Source: Acridotheres tristis (Eukaryota > Chordata > Aves > Passeriformes > Sturnidae). From it: a stretch of DNA of 64,000 nucleotides. Under the pieces are notes generated by a model. The model searched no databases. It worked only from the letters and a program-made list of their open reading frames with translations, and was not told the DNA's origin. The DNA lies in NCBI GenBank assembly GCA_037013685.1, contig CM072886.1, positions 25,117,080 to 25,181,079 of the forward strand, given 5' to 3'. Positions 14,001-24,250 of this stretch are shown one piece after another (positions within the stretch are counted from its first letter, which is position 1; each line of letters begins with the position of its first letter). Position numbers and translations under genes: made by a program.

Positions 14001-16044
14001 CCAGGTCCAAAGTCCTGTGGAATTCCTCTTTGCTCTTCTCCACGTATAAAATTGCTACTTATGTATTCAAACCTAAATATCTCTGCAGAAATAGACAAGT
14101 CTGAAGTGGTTTGGTGGAAATTCTTTGCACCATGATATTTTCTAAAGTGTAAGATAGCTACAAGTGAATTAGGGAGCATTTTCTACGTAACACATTGTGA
14201 CTTTAACAGGAGCATGAGAAGACTATTTAGCAGCCAGCCAGAATCACCAGCTGAGGTCCCTTGATTTGCATTCAGAGGTTACAGAGCATACAGCTAGAGG
14301 GAGGATTATGGAATTGAAAGGTCTTAGGCACAGGAAGACTGAGTCTATAAGTGCTGTAAAGAAAACTAAGAAAAATTCAGGAAGCTGAGAGTTGAAACAA
14401 AACTAGTTTGTCTTATGTTCTAATTTGGCTTCAGAGATTTAAGGGTTGATCTCTGCTAAACCTCATAGATTGTGGCTGAACCCTCTGAGTGTCAGAAGAT
14501 CTGCTATTACTGTCTTCCCTGCTAGGGTGATTGTTGTTGCTGGATAAAGAAGGTGTACATCAATGCAGAAGGATTAACGTGATTTAATACCACTATTCAA
14601 TCTGCAATTCTGCGCATGGAATTGATTCTTTTGGTGTTTACAACTGTGGAAACTTAACATTTGGAAATGCACAGCACTTTTTGGTAATGTAGCTAATGTT
14701 AAAGAAACATCATCAAACTAAGAGTACGTCCCCATGCTAAGCTGACTGAATGCTGCGTGACCATGCTGAAAATTAAATTTTTGTAGATAAGATCTGTGAG
14801 GCACTAAAATGAGTATGATGCTTAAGATCAGTATAAAACACTGATGCTAAGATTAGACTCTAGATCTTGACTACAGTTAACACCATGAAGAGACTTGTAA
14901 AAAAATATCACCCTACAATTTCTACTATAACATCCTGGGATTCAGAGACATTTTAAAACAAATATTTCTTTTCATGAAGTTTTGTGCTGTGCTCCACGGG
15001 GTCACTGGGATAGGTCAAAAACATGATCAAAATATCTTTGTTTCTCCTGCTTTGAAAACATTTCCCTGCTGTTTGCTGACTATCAGTTCTGGTTACTTTG
15101 TGTTACTCCCAAAGCATGAAGAGTGAAACTTGAGACCAACACAATCCTGTCAAAAACACACAGAGAGACAACTACAAAAAAGAAAAAGGAGAAAATAAAG
15201 CACTTCTGCAAATCTCTTACTATTATTGAGATGTTGAAGCTGTATGTGTATTACATGATCATACATGTGGGTAGCAGCACAGTTTTACCTAGTGTAGCCA
15301 CAATACAAAAGATACTGATGTGGCTTTATAGCCAATGACTATGGTCTGACAGCTCCTAATTCCTGGCCATGATAATGTAGGCTATAATTCTTTAGAAGAC
15401 CTGAATGGATTTATTGTGTTTAGTTTTTGTTCCTGTAGAGGTCCACTGATATTCTATACAGGGTTTCTCTGTTATTTAAAGCAAATCTGTGAAACTCCTT
15501 TCTGAGAATTATCATTCTGTCCGAGAACCTGCTGACTGACAAAGAAAATAATTTTGCTGAGTTAAAATGAATGCTTCCTGGTAAACAGCTCTTCCACAAT
15601 GCTGTTTAAAAGCCCAGGTTTTGACTCGCTCAGGATGGTCAATAAATATTGTACTTCAATAATTATTGTACTGCCCTATTGCCATATTAAAACACATACT
15701 TTCTATAAGCAAGGCCTTACACTTCAAGTTATAGTCTTGCACAACTGGCCCATGGTTCTGTGTCTGAGTTGACATCCAGAAAAAGGTCTTCAGTCTTTCC
15801 TGGCATTTGCATGGAACTGTTTTCAGTGGTCATGTCCTTGGGCTGACTCTTAAGTGGAAGAGAGTTTGTCTGGGATAACAGGACTGTCATTGTTGTTCAT
15901 GCAGGACTTTTGGGCAGCTTTTCTTTCCACACGGACTTTTAAAATTGCATTTCTGACTTTATATTTATTTAATTTTTATTTTTAATTTACTTCTTCCCAT
16001 AATTTCACTACTCAGGACAGTCTATATAATCCACCTGGCACCGC
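8076..16044. other. long unique AT-rich stretch, no gene seen
   Basis: About 8 kb without a supportable gene. Short simple tracts occur: a pyrimidine-rich run at 8600-8660, an A14 run at 10561-10574 and A-rich sequence near 11320. The part from about 11040 to 11700 has few simple repeats and contains compact motif-rich blocks (for example TCAATTAATTAATTCC near 11563), which is the texture of conserved non-coding DNA, but conservation cannot be seen from one sequence. Reading frames of about 90-105 codons at 9321-9638, 13593-13883 and 13880-14179 on the minus strand match nothing I recognise. Confidence 0.5.
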
Positions 16045-16485
16045 TGTGGTTCCTGCTCTGGGTTTAGCCAGGACGGGGTTAATTTTTTTCACAGTAGATG
16101 TGAGTGGGCTGTACCTTGGAGCAGTGTGGAAAAATCAGGGTTTTTTATTCCACGGCAAATGCATCACTCATGGAGCAGAAGGAAGGGAGTCTGCTTCTGG
16201 GAAGATGGACATAGCTTTTCAGCGGTACAAAGTGTGGCAGGGTGGGGAACACTTTAGCCAAGTTCTTTGTCTTGGGTCAATCTACCTTGGGTCAGGCTGA
16301 GTGAGCATTTTTCATGTAAATCGCCCTCTCTTTTGTACACTTTCTGTTATTAGTATTATTGCTGCTACTGTTCATTTTCTTATCTCATTTCTTTTTTCAG
16401 TAAGTCATTCTTATCTCAACTTGTGATCTCTGCCTTTTGTCTCCCACCGGAGCAGGAGAGGGTTTGGGGTTTTCTTTGTAGTTAG
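16045..16485 (+). mobile_element. decayed solo LTR of an avian endogenous retrovirus
   Basis: The left part contains AGCCAGGACGGGGTTAATTT followed by TTCACAGTAGATGTGAGTGG, a block I recognise from the U3 start of a common avian retroviral LTR family. The right part has the expected TTATTAGTATTATTG run followed by TTCTTATCTCAAC, which in that family lies near the R/U5 border. Order and spacing agree with a plus-strand LTR. The ends are not clear: a TG at 16045 and the TTTGGGGTTTTCTTTGTA region near 16463-16480 are the best guesses, and no target-site duplication or internal retroviral sequence is visible beside it. Lineage (ERV-L-like) is inferred from memory of the family. Confidence 0.6.
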
Positions 16486-17555
16486 AGTTCTAAGTTAGGA
16501 AATACAGTTCTTAAACCATTCCTAAACCAATGACAATTCCATATCATGACTCAAATAAAGATGAAACTGATGAGGTCTGTAAATCTGTATCATGTCATTA
16601 AAAATAGCTTGATGTGCTTTTTTTACTTCCATATGGTTTTGACAGCTCAAATGAAGTTTCTTTATCTTTTTGCTTCTAGTTTGCATATATACAGCAGTTG
16701 TGCTTATTCATAACTACATGTTCAGAATGGCATGAATCCCTTTCAAAATGACATATCTTATGGTCTTTTATCCTATGGTCTGCACCTGCAAGTTTCATAT
16801 ATTCAAATGTAAAACTACAAAGAATCTCCTTACTGCCATCTCACACAGGAACTGAAGGTTGTCCTATGTTTTTGGAGAAAAGATGTCCTTTTGCTTACTT
16901 TTAGTAAGTACAGTAAATAATGTATGCCCAGAGAGGAACTGAATTTTTGAAAATGAGGAATTTATGGAAATATTGTCAATATTGAAACCAAAATTTTACT
17001 GTGATATGCAATCAAAAAGATCCATGTTCCCTATAATTCTGTAGAAAGCAACTATTTTGTATTACTGAACTTTCGAGAAAACCTCACGGATTATTCTTCC
17101 CACCAGAATCAAGAACAAGAAATAAAATGGAATGTCCCAGTTGGTCATTTGAAATTGTGTTCCTATCAGTTAAAGTATTAGAATTAGACTGAACTGTATG
17201 AATGTATTTTTAGACAAGCTATCGGTCCCTGTTAAACAAATTTTAAAGGTAGCAGGAGACCACTTCTGTTATGTCCTGGCTGAAAACATTTCACCTGAAG
17301 GAATTAGCCCATGCTCCTTGGACCCAGAATTATAATGCCATCTGGCAGATATTATTTCAGCACCAAGTTCTTAATGAGATAAGGTCGAGTCAAACATGGA
17401 TTCAGGGTACAAAAGAATTTAATAATCTTTTATTCATTATAGTGAACATTTGCATATACTTTATGAGAACAGTTATTACAAGAAACTTTTCACCTTCTAG
17501 CGTTCTTTAAAATATTTTGGCATGTAGATCTTTCTAAAAGATCCATAGGTTTTTA
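16486..17555. other. non-coding stretch, nothing recognised
   Basis: No gene, RNA or repeat recognised. Reading frames are under 80 codons. Confidence 0.55.
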
Positions 17556-17558
17556 CTT

Positions 17559-17645
17559 CTTTTTTTTTTTTTTTTTTTTGTTTTGTTTTGTTGGGGTTTT
17601 TTTTGTTTGTTTTTGTTTTTTGTTGGTTTCTTTCTTTCTTTCTAT
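17559..17645. repeat. T-tract with TTTTG and CTTT repeats
   Basis: A run of about 20 T is followed by TTTTG/TTTG units, a GGGG island and then CTTT units. Read on the minus strand it is an A-rich tail-like sequence, so it might mark the 3' end of a minus-strand retroposed sequence lying to its right. I could not recognise any parent sequence at 17650-18100, so simple repeat is the safer call. Confidence 0.8.
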
Positions 17646-19489
17646 ATTTAGATTATTATACTCATCTGTTTGGATTCAAATTTATTTTGAAATAATTGCA
17701 TTATGTCACATATAACTAAACATGTTTTAAAATCTAAAGCAAGAGTAGAATACTGAAGATCCAAGATTCTCATTTCTAATCAGTGTAGGTTAGTCAAATA
17801 TTTGAAAATTCCAATTCTGAAGTCCAGTTATCCCTTGTGTTACTGAATTGTCATATTGCTACCAGCAGACAAGGATGCAGTTTAATTTCTAGGGATGCAT
17901 ACCTATTCATATTCACACACACATCAAAGGCAGTAATCTGCTCTAGTATAGCATTGCTAAGATATAGCAGTTCTTTTACACCATGTCACACAGGGAGCAG
18001 TACTATTAGCAATATGTCTGCTTGCTCTCAACTTCTTAGCCATGATAAAGGCTGAGGGCAGTCTTCAGTTCAATTTCAGATGAAACAAAGAGATTTAAAC
18101 CAAAAACGTCTTGTGCAGAGATATCATGTACACTGTCTAATGCAGCTGTGAGTATTTTCATTACCCACATAATGGAAAGGGTCTAGTTAAGATTCATCTT
18201 GCCTTGGTTACATGTAATGCATCTGGCCATATTTGAATTAATGATATAAATCCCATTAGTGTCAATGAAGATATAGCCAATACAGTCAATGGCATCTAGA
18301 GAGCAGTTCATCTTGTCCTAAATTTGATCAGATGAATTGTTCTTTAAACTCCATTAACTATATTGATTATCTCCCCAAGAATATAATGGTGTTCAGACAG
18401 TAAGTCTGCTTAGGACAGGCTAGATGGTAGATATCTAGAATAAGGATTTCATGCTCTCTGCTGTTCTCTGCTATGAAATCTGGTTGAAATACTGGTGACT
18501 CGACAGTATTGAGTCAATTTCAATTTAAGAATTTCAATTTGAGTATTGCAATTTAAGGATAATATTCAGGTTACAAAAAATTTCATAGAGGAGTAGAACT
18601 TTATATTGCAGCTCTGGCTGCCTAAATAGCAAACAGCCTTGGAAGAAAAGAACTGATTTCTGTTTGCTCTTTTGGATTTGTGGAGAAGCACACAAGATCT
18701 TTTTCTGTCCAAAATCTCATATAGTTGTTCAGGATAGATGTTTATGTTGAAATTTGGAGGGACTGTGGCCACTGTCTGAATGTTTGGTATGTCTCTTGTT
18801 CAGAACTAATGGCCTAACCATGCAATCAGCTCAGTAGGTCACTCCAAGCTACTTCACTGTCCTTTGCTGCTGACTTGCCTTCTTGTATTGTGTCATCCTC
18901 ATAAATTCCAAACTTACACAGCCCAGAGAAATTACTGTAACCACCTAATAAGCCCTCCTGACAGACTTGGCCATGAGAATTCCTTGAATAATAACTGCTT
19001 GAACTTAGACCACATCCTGATTTAAAAATTGGTGAAAAAAAATATCTATCATTGTCATCAATTAATAGTTCTGGCTAAAACCTTCTCCATTATTTCCCAT
19101 ATGAACTTTTTTAGCCTTTATAGTGAACAAAGAAGTATACTAGAACAAAAAGGTGTCCATTACCCTGCTTTTCTTTCTTTAGTGTTTAACTATAGATGGA
19201 ACAAGATAAGCAAGGTCTTTCCTGCTGACTAGATATGTATGGTAGCTGGCAGAGTATAGTGTCCTTTTCCAAGCTATCTTAGTGGAATTGTTTCACATCA
19301 GATAGAAAACTAAATATTTGTCATAGAGGAGTCTTGGTCTCTGTTTCTTGCTTCTTCAGGAAATGCAGCTACCATTGGGTCAGTCTTTAAGTAGCTGGCC
19401 CATTAGATTATTTATATAGAATATCACTGTGCTGAAGAAAGGGTATTATTGATCCTATTTCCATAGCCAGGATACTCAGCTGGAACGTA
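17646..19489. other. AT-rich non-coding stretch, nothing recognised
   Basis: No gene seen. Around 18505-18555 the motif TTTCAATTTAAG and related CAATTT words recur three times in 50 bases, a small imperfect tandem pattern. Reading frames are under 75 codons. Confidence 0.5.
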
Positions 19490-19605
19490 AAAATGTCCTT
19501 TTCTGAGTTGGGAATAAAAAGGAGCTTAAACTAAGGACCCGTTTATGCAGGTAACTGCACAACTACTGAGCTATGACTGCTCTGGGTGAGGCCTCTTTTC
19601 TTTTG
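19490..19605 (-). mobile_element. ancient tRNA-derived SINE fossil, minus strand
   Basis: Read on the minus strand, TAGCTCAGTAGTTG (complement of 19560-19573) fits a tRNA A box and AGTTTAAGCTCC (complement of 19521-19532) fits a B box that has lost the usual GGTTCGA form. They are about 27 nt apart, shorter than in an intact tRNA, so there has been a deletion in the anticodon region. Sequence to either side, CTCTGGGTGAGG beyond the head and CTGAGTTGGGAATA beyond the B box, agrees with an old tRNA-head SINE family I know from turtle, crocodile and bird genomes. No intact tRNA cloverleaf can be drawn, so it is not a tRNA gene. I cannot give the exact family name. Confidence 0.5.
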
Positions 19606-22600
19606 TTGTGGATAAAAAAAGCTAATATACCCAAAGACTCTTTCCAATGCCAAATTCCTGCTGTGTTAGTTTTACAAATTTTAGTTTAGGGGAAATAGAA
19701 TTTTCTCCCAGAAGAATGGCTGCTGAAAAATTTTCAACCTGTTGCTTTCAATCTATAGCTGTTGATAACAATCCCTTCTTTACATAGAGAAAATTCCCAC
19801 TGTTCAGTTATTTTCGTGGTCGTTTCTCCCCACAGCAGGTGTAAGGAAACATGAAGGCAGAATGTCTTGTTTTCTATTTTATAGTCACTTCTCTCAGAAA
19901 TAGAAAACATTTCCTCTAAATTCTTATTTCCTTGTTTCTGAAAATTTTCTATTTCTAATTGCAAAACAGTTCTACTCTTCCTTTAAACTAAATTCAAGTT
20001 AATTGCTTCTCAGCTGAATATCAGAAGAGAAATTTGTGATCAAAGGCATAATGCCAACTTATTTTCAAATGATTTCCTGTCCCAAGTTTTTCAAGGCATA
20101 TTGATATTTTCAATTTTGGGGAAAAGCTTACAATTCAAAACTCCTATTGCAAACATTCATGCAGTTAAATGCTGATGCTGGTACAGGCACTATATAAAGA
20201 TATGGTGCCACCCTTTGCCTCAGAACACTTCCAATGTGGGCAGATAGCAGATTCACAAACCTACAGGGACAGCAGTATGCTAAAGCATTTGTAATTATAT
20301 TCAAATATATATCAGAGTTTTGCCATATTTTATTTTGTATAAATACAGGTAGCTTCTGCAATGTCCAGATATCACTTTGCACTGCCTTAAAAAAAGTCTT
20401 AATATTCCCAGTACCATAGAATTACATATCATGGAGATATAAGGGAATATAAGGGTGGTAGCTTTTCAGATTTTTTTAATAAGGTGGCTACATTTTGTCT
20501 CCCTGCCAGCTTTTTCCATATGTTGCCTTTCTAAAACCTGCCTGTCAGTAGGATACCCTTGAGAGAAGGGACACTGTAGACTTCCATTCATTGTAAAGAA
20601 AAGAAGCACAAAAAAACCAAACAAAAAACCCCAAAAGAACAAAAAAACCAAAAAAACACACTTACAAAAAGTACCTACTTTTGTAGTCACATTCCTGGCT
20701 ATGAGGAGATAGGGTCAGCAAGTCAGCACTGATCTCCTGTGACCTGACCTAGGACCTTTCATGGTCATCATGTTCAGGGAAGTGCTACTGAGTAGATTAG
20801 GCCAAATGCAGCATTATGTCTGCTGCACTGAAACTGGAAAGTTATCTGTCCGTTCTAATACCTTATCACATAACGTGCTAGGACCTTTTGGAGTTTTGTC
20901 CCCCCACAGAAATGAGTATTTTCTAACTTTGCAGATTATGTTGATTTGGAAAGAACAGTATTTAACATTTTAATTTTGAGCTGGAGATACTTTTAGTGAG
21001 GTTTCAAGGAGGATGGTTAATATGCTATTGCTGGTAACCTGCATTATTTTTCATTAATCTGCTGGTTACATCACAGTATCCTTGCATGGTGTCATTCCCT
21101 TTTCTCTCCATTCCTCCAAGATATTTCTAGCACTTAGGTTCTCTGCTGTAACACAGTCCCAGGTAGAGATTTCTATTATTCCAATAATGGAATTATTCTA
21201 ATAATGGTTAGTTTAATGAGAAAATCTTAAAGCAATTCTTAAACTCTTTGTAAAGAAGGATAGATATTATATCCCTCAGAATGACTGGTGGAGAAGTGAA
21301 TCACAAAATAGTTTCCAGACAAATTTCAAGATAAATTTCAGTTGCTAGTCAATTTAATATTTTCCACGATTACAGGTAATCTTAGCATATTTCAAGTTAG
21401 TCTGTTTTGGTACATGGCACTGAAAAAGCAGTATTTCTACTGTTTATTTTAGCCTTAAATTTGCTTTGGTTTGCCCTCTCTTTACCCCTAGTTTCCTGTT
21501 TTCATTCTATATGAGCATGCTGATGAACCCCTCTGGAGCAGAAAAAATCACACCTGAGTCTTTAAGGTTTATTGGTTTGTGCTGGTAATGAAGTGGGGCT
21601 GGTTGTGACAGCCTGAAGGAGCTGGGGCAGGCATGTTCAGGTATCTGCTTTTGGTGAGAAGATGTGAGAAGGGAGTATTGGTAATGAGGAGCTCAGCTTT
21701 CAATAGTGGTGAGCTGTGCAGAGAAGGCGTGCAGAGATTGAGTCTCACAGCAGAAAAACAGTATGGGATGCAAGACATCGAGACCCTTGCAACCCATATT
21801 TATCAAGAGAAGAGTTTTTGCGCTGTGTGACTTGTGACTTTCAACTATTTTATCTGTATTAATAAATTGTGGAGGAAGAACATGAAGAGATCCATTTACA
21901 TGGTGTTCCTCCTGTGTTAGGGGGCAAAACAGTGGCTGTAATAACCCCTCTTATGACTGGGGATGAGTTCCAGAATAAATCAGAGAATAAAGGAACAACA
22001 AAGAAACGGCAGAAGCTTTTTGGAATTAAAATGAAAATACTTGGTGGAAGAGAAAGCAAACAGTGAGATTTTATTAATATGTGGTGAAACATCCTGTCAC
22101 AGTACATTGTATAGTTAACCTTTCTGAACCACTGGAGATTTATTCTGGTTGGCTAAATGTGAACTGTTTAGCAAAGCTTAGAGATCAAATAACTAGCATT
22201 ACCATTGAACACCACTTATAAACATCAAACTCAAAAACTTTAAAGTATTTTCAATTTTTTTATACTTTTCCCTTTTGTCGCTATTCTCAAAATGCATGAA
22301 TATACCTGTGAGTATTAACTGAATCTTATCTAGTGGTTGTTTTTTTTTTTTTAATGGGTGGTGTGCTTTAAAAATTCTTCTGTTGATTTGCCTTCATTAG
22401 TATTTTTGTGGTCTCTGCTGTCATAACCTGAGCAGAATTTGGACATTCTCTGTGTAGATATATACCTCAAAATTAAATACCAGAGGTTCACATGAAAATA
22501 TTTTGGCAATAACTAATGAGTCCCATGAAACCATAGGTACATTTTATTTACATAAAATTAATTATTTTTTGCTTTTCTCTGTTATCCATGACCTGCTAGA

Positions 22601-23004
22601 ACCTCAGAACAAATGTGTAGGCCTTTGCCTTTAGCTCATAAAGGTAGTGTTTTAAGGTGTAATAAGTAGTTGTTTCAAAACTAAGTACTGTGTTTAGTAT
22701 ATGAACAAATATAATTTTTATATGTGCACTAAATTTCAAAGCCATTATTTAACATCTTGGTAGAAGAAGAATCTACAACTTTACATCTCTGCAGATTCTG
22801 ACCTGTCTTTACTGTGGTTGTACAGGGCAGCAACAGCAGTGTGGTCATGGGCTCTCTTAAAGTGTTATAATGATGTCTTCTTGTAGTTAGCTGGCTTTCC
22901 ATGCTCCAGCCAATGAAACAGATATTACACATTCAAGCAGGATTATACATCTGGAGGTCTAGGCAATATTTACAAGGGATGAGGCTTATTTTCTTATAGC
23001 AACT
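19606..23004. other. non-coding stretch with one A/C-rich tract
   Basis: No gene recognised. An A/C-rich low-complexity tract is annotated separately at 20595-20662. A short tandem duplication lies at 21174-21210 (two adjacent ATTATTCYAATAATGG units). Two overlapping opposite-strand frames at 21859-22107 and 21869-22066 are short and unsupported. Confidence 0.5.
20595..20662. repeat. A/C-rich low-complexity tract
   Basis: Runs of A broken by CC and CCCC (for example AAAAAACCCCAAAAGAAC). It lies inside a minus-strand frame (20466-20690) whose Phe- and Leu-rich translation is only the complement of this tract. Confidence 0.8.
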
Positions 23005-23170
23005 GTAACTGAGAGGATTACTAAAGCACTGAGTTGGTGTCAGAGACTAGGATTTATTCCTTACTACCTGTATCACTTTGGACAATTCACTTAATCTCCC
23101 AGTGCTTCAATTCTCTGTTCAGAAATAGGGACAAAAATGCTTCTTACCTTGCAGATATTTCAGATGTATA
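23005..23170 (+). mobile_element. MIR SINE (tRNA-derived), plus strand
   Basis: The central core is clear: ACTACCTGTATCACTTTGG, then ACAATTCACTTAATCTCCC, then AGTGCTTCAATTCTCTG, then AGAAATAGGGACAAAAATGC, then TTCTTACCTTGCAG. This is the order of the conserved MIR core (the 'tgtgaccttgggcaagtcacttaacctc' region and the 'tcatctgtaaaatgggg' region), with many substitutions. The decayed tRNA head is visible to the left as GAGGATTACTAAAGCACTG and TCAGAGACTAGGATTTATTCC. MIRs are shared across amniotes, so the copy predates birds. It ends within about 20 bases of the CR1 fragment to its right. Confidence 0.8.
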
Positions 23171-23184
23171 CACTGCAAAAAGAA

Positions 23185-24250
23185 ACATTGAGGGGGCAAT
23201 TCTCTGTTAAAGGACACTCTCAGGAGCACATATGCCAGTCTGACAGGGAATCATGAGGGGTGTGCTGCCTTCTGGGAGCTAAGGTCCAAGATGCTGTCAA
23301 GAGGGTGCTACAGCTTGTCAAGAGCACAGGCTTCTGTCCATTGCTACCCTTTCATGCGGGAATAAATCACACTGCAAGCCGGAACCTGGACAAAATCAAA
23401 GAAAATTACAAAGCTCTGGATGTACAACCAAAGTATTGGTACCCAATTTATATTTTCTTGCACTTTACCAGTTAGAGAGAAGGGTGCAGCCAGAAACAGA
23501 CATATTATGCAAACAAACTTCTGGCTTAGTGGCTGGTGCTGTCTTGAGGATTTTAGCTTTTACAACAGGATATTCTTTGGTTATTATAGTCTATCAGGGA
23601 GGAATGGGATACTTCTGTCTAGAAGGGGCAACAGAATCTTTGGCAGTGGGATATCCAACTTGGTGATATGGTCTTTAAATGGAAGGACTTAGGGGGCAGG
23701 GTTCAAAGATTTGTTGTTTCCTCTAAGGTGATATCAATGTAGAAAACCATAATGGGTTATGGTGCCTCACTTTCTTGGTTAATCCACAGGCTAGGACAGA
23801 AGAAGGAAAGGAGTAGTAAAGGAGAAGGACAGGAGGTGAGACCAGGTAAAAAAAGATTGTTCTCTGAGATCTGAGAAATCAGAAGTTCTGATAGTGAATG
23901 ACCCAGGAACGGAGGGCTAGACATGTCAGTGGGGTTGTTTGATGGAAAGATAGGACAGCATAATCTCCCACAGTCCCTCCAGAGCTGAATGTCCAGAGCA
24001 ACCCTCAGCTACCATTCTAACAGTGGGAAAAGTAACAGAGACTACTCAGTCTCTTGGCTTTCTGCTGTTCAGTCATAGGGAGACCAAGGTTGGACAATCA
24101 ACTTTGTCACCTGCGGAGAACTATAACTTAGTGACCCTGAACCAAACAAGAATGACTTGTACAGTCAGGTTTCCAGAATCTCCAAAGACAGAGATTTCAC
24201 AGCTTCTCTGGGCATCCTATCTACAGCTTTATTATTGCTGTTATTAAGAA
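23185..24250 (+). mobile_element. internal CR1 LINE fragment: end of ORF1 and start of ORF2
   Basis: The fragment keeps the order ORF1 esterase (annotated separately at 23191-23690), inter-ORF region, and start of ORF2. In the last part the frame read from about 24022 gives SGKSNRDYSVSWLSAV, and a shifted frame gives GDQGWTIN and later NKNDLYSQVSRISK, which I recognise as the leader before the endonuclease domain of avian CR1 ORF2. The endonuclease itself is missing: similarity stops near 24245, before the TETWWD-type motif. Neither the 5' UTR nor the 3' tail is present. Such an internal piece is unusual because CR1 insertions are normally 5'-truncated but keep the 3' end, so deletion or rearrangement has removed the rest. 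Confidence 0.75.
23191..23690 (+). pseudogene. CR1 ORF1 SGNH-esterase domain, broken
   Basis: In CR1-type LINEs ORF1 carries an SGNH (GDSL-like) esterase domain thought to help the ORF1 protein in retrotransposition. Seen here in order: a block-I-like stretch around 23197-23235 (QFS where GDS is expected), an in-frame TGA at 23254-23256, GVCCLLGAKVQD, then FHAGINHTA near 23365 (block III, where the Asp after Asn in GxND is replaced by His), a frameshift near 23440-23455, SCTLPVREKGAARN, and GRNGILLSRRG near 23597 (final block, where the catalytic Asp and His are read as Asn and Leu). So the stop, the frameshift and loss of catalytic residues all show a dead copy. Assignment to CR1 rather than another avian element with the same domain rests on the ORF2 leader that follows. 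Confidence 0.7.

Noticed and set aside
19490..19605. Functional tRNA gene
   Set aside because: Box spacing is too short, the B box is degenerate and no acceptor stem pairs.
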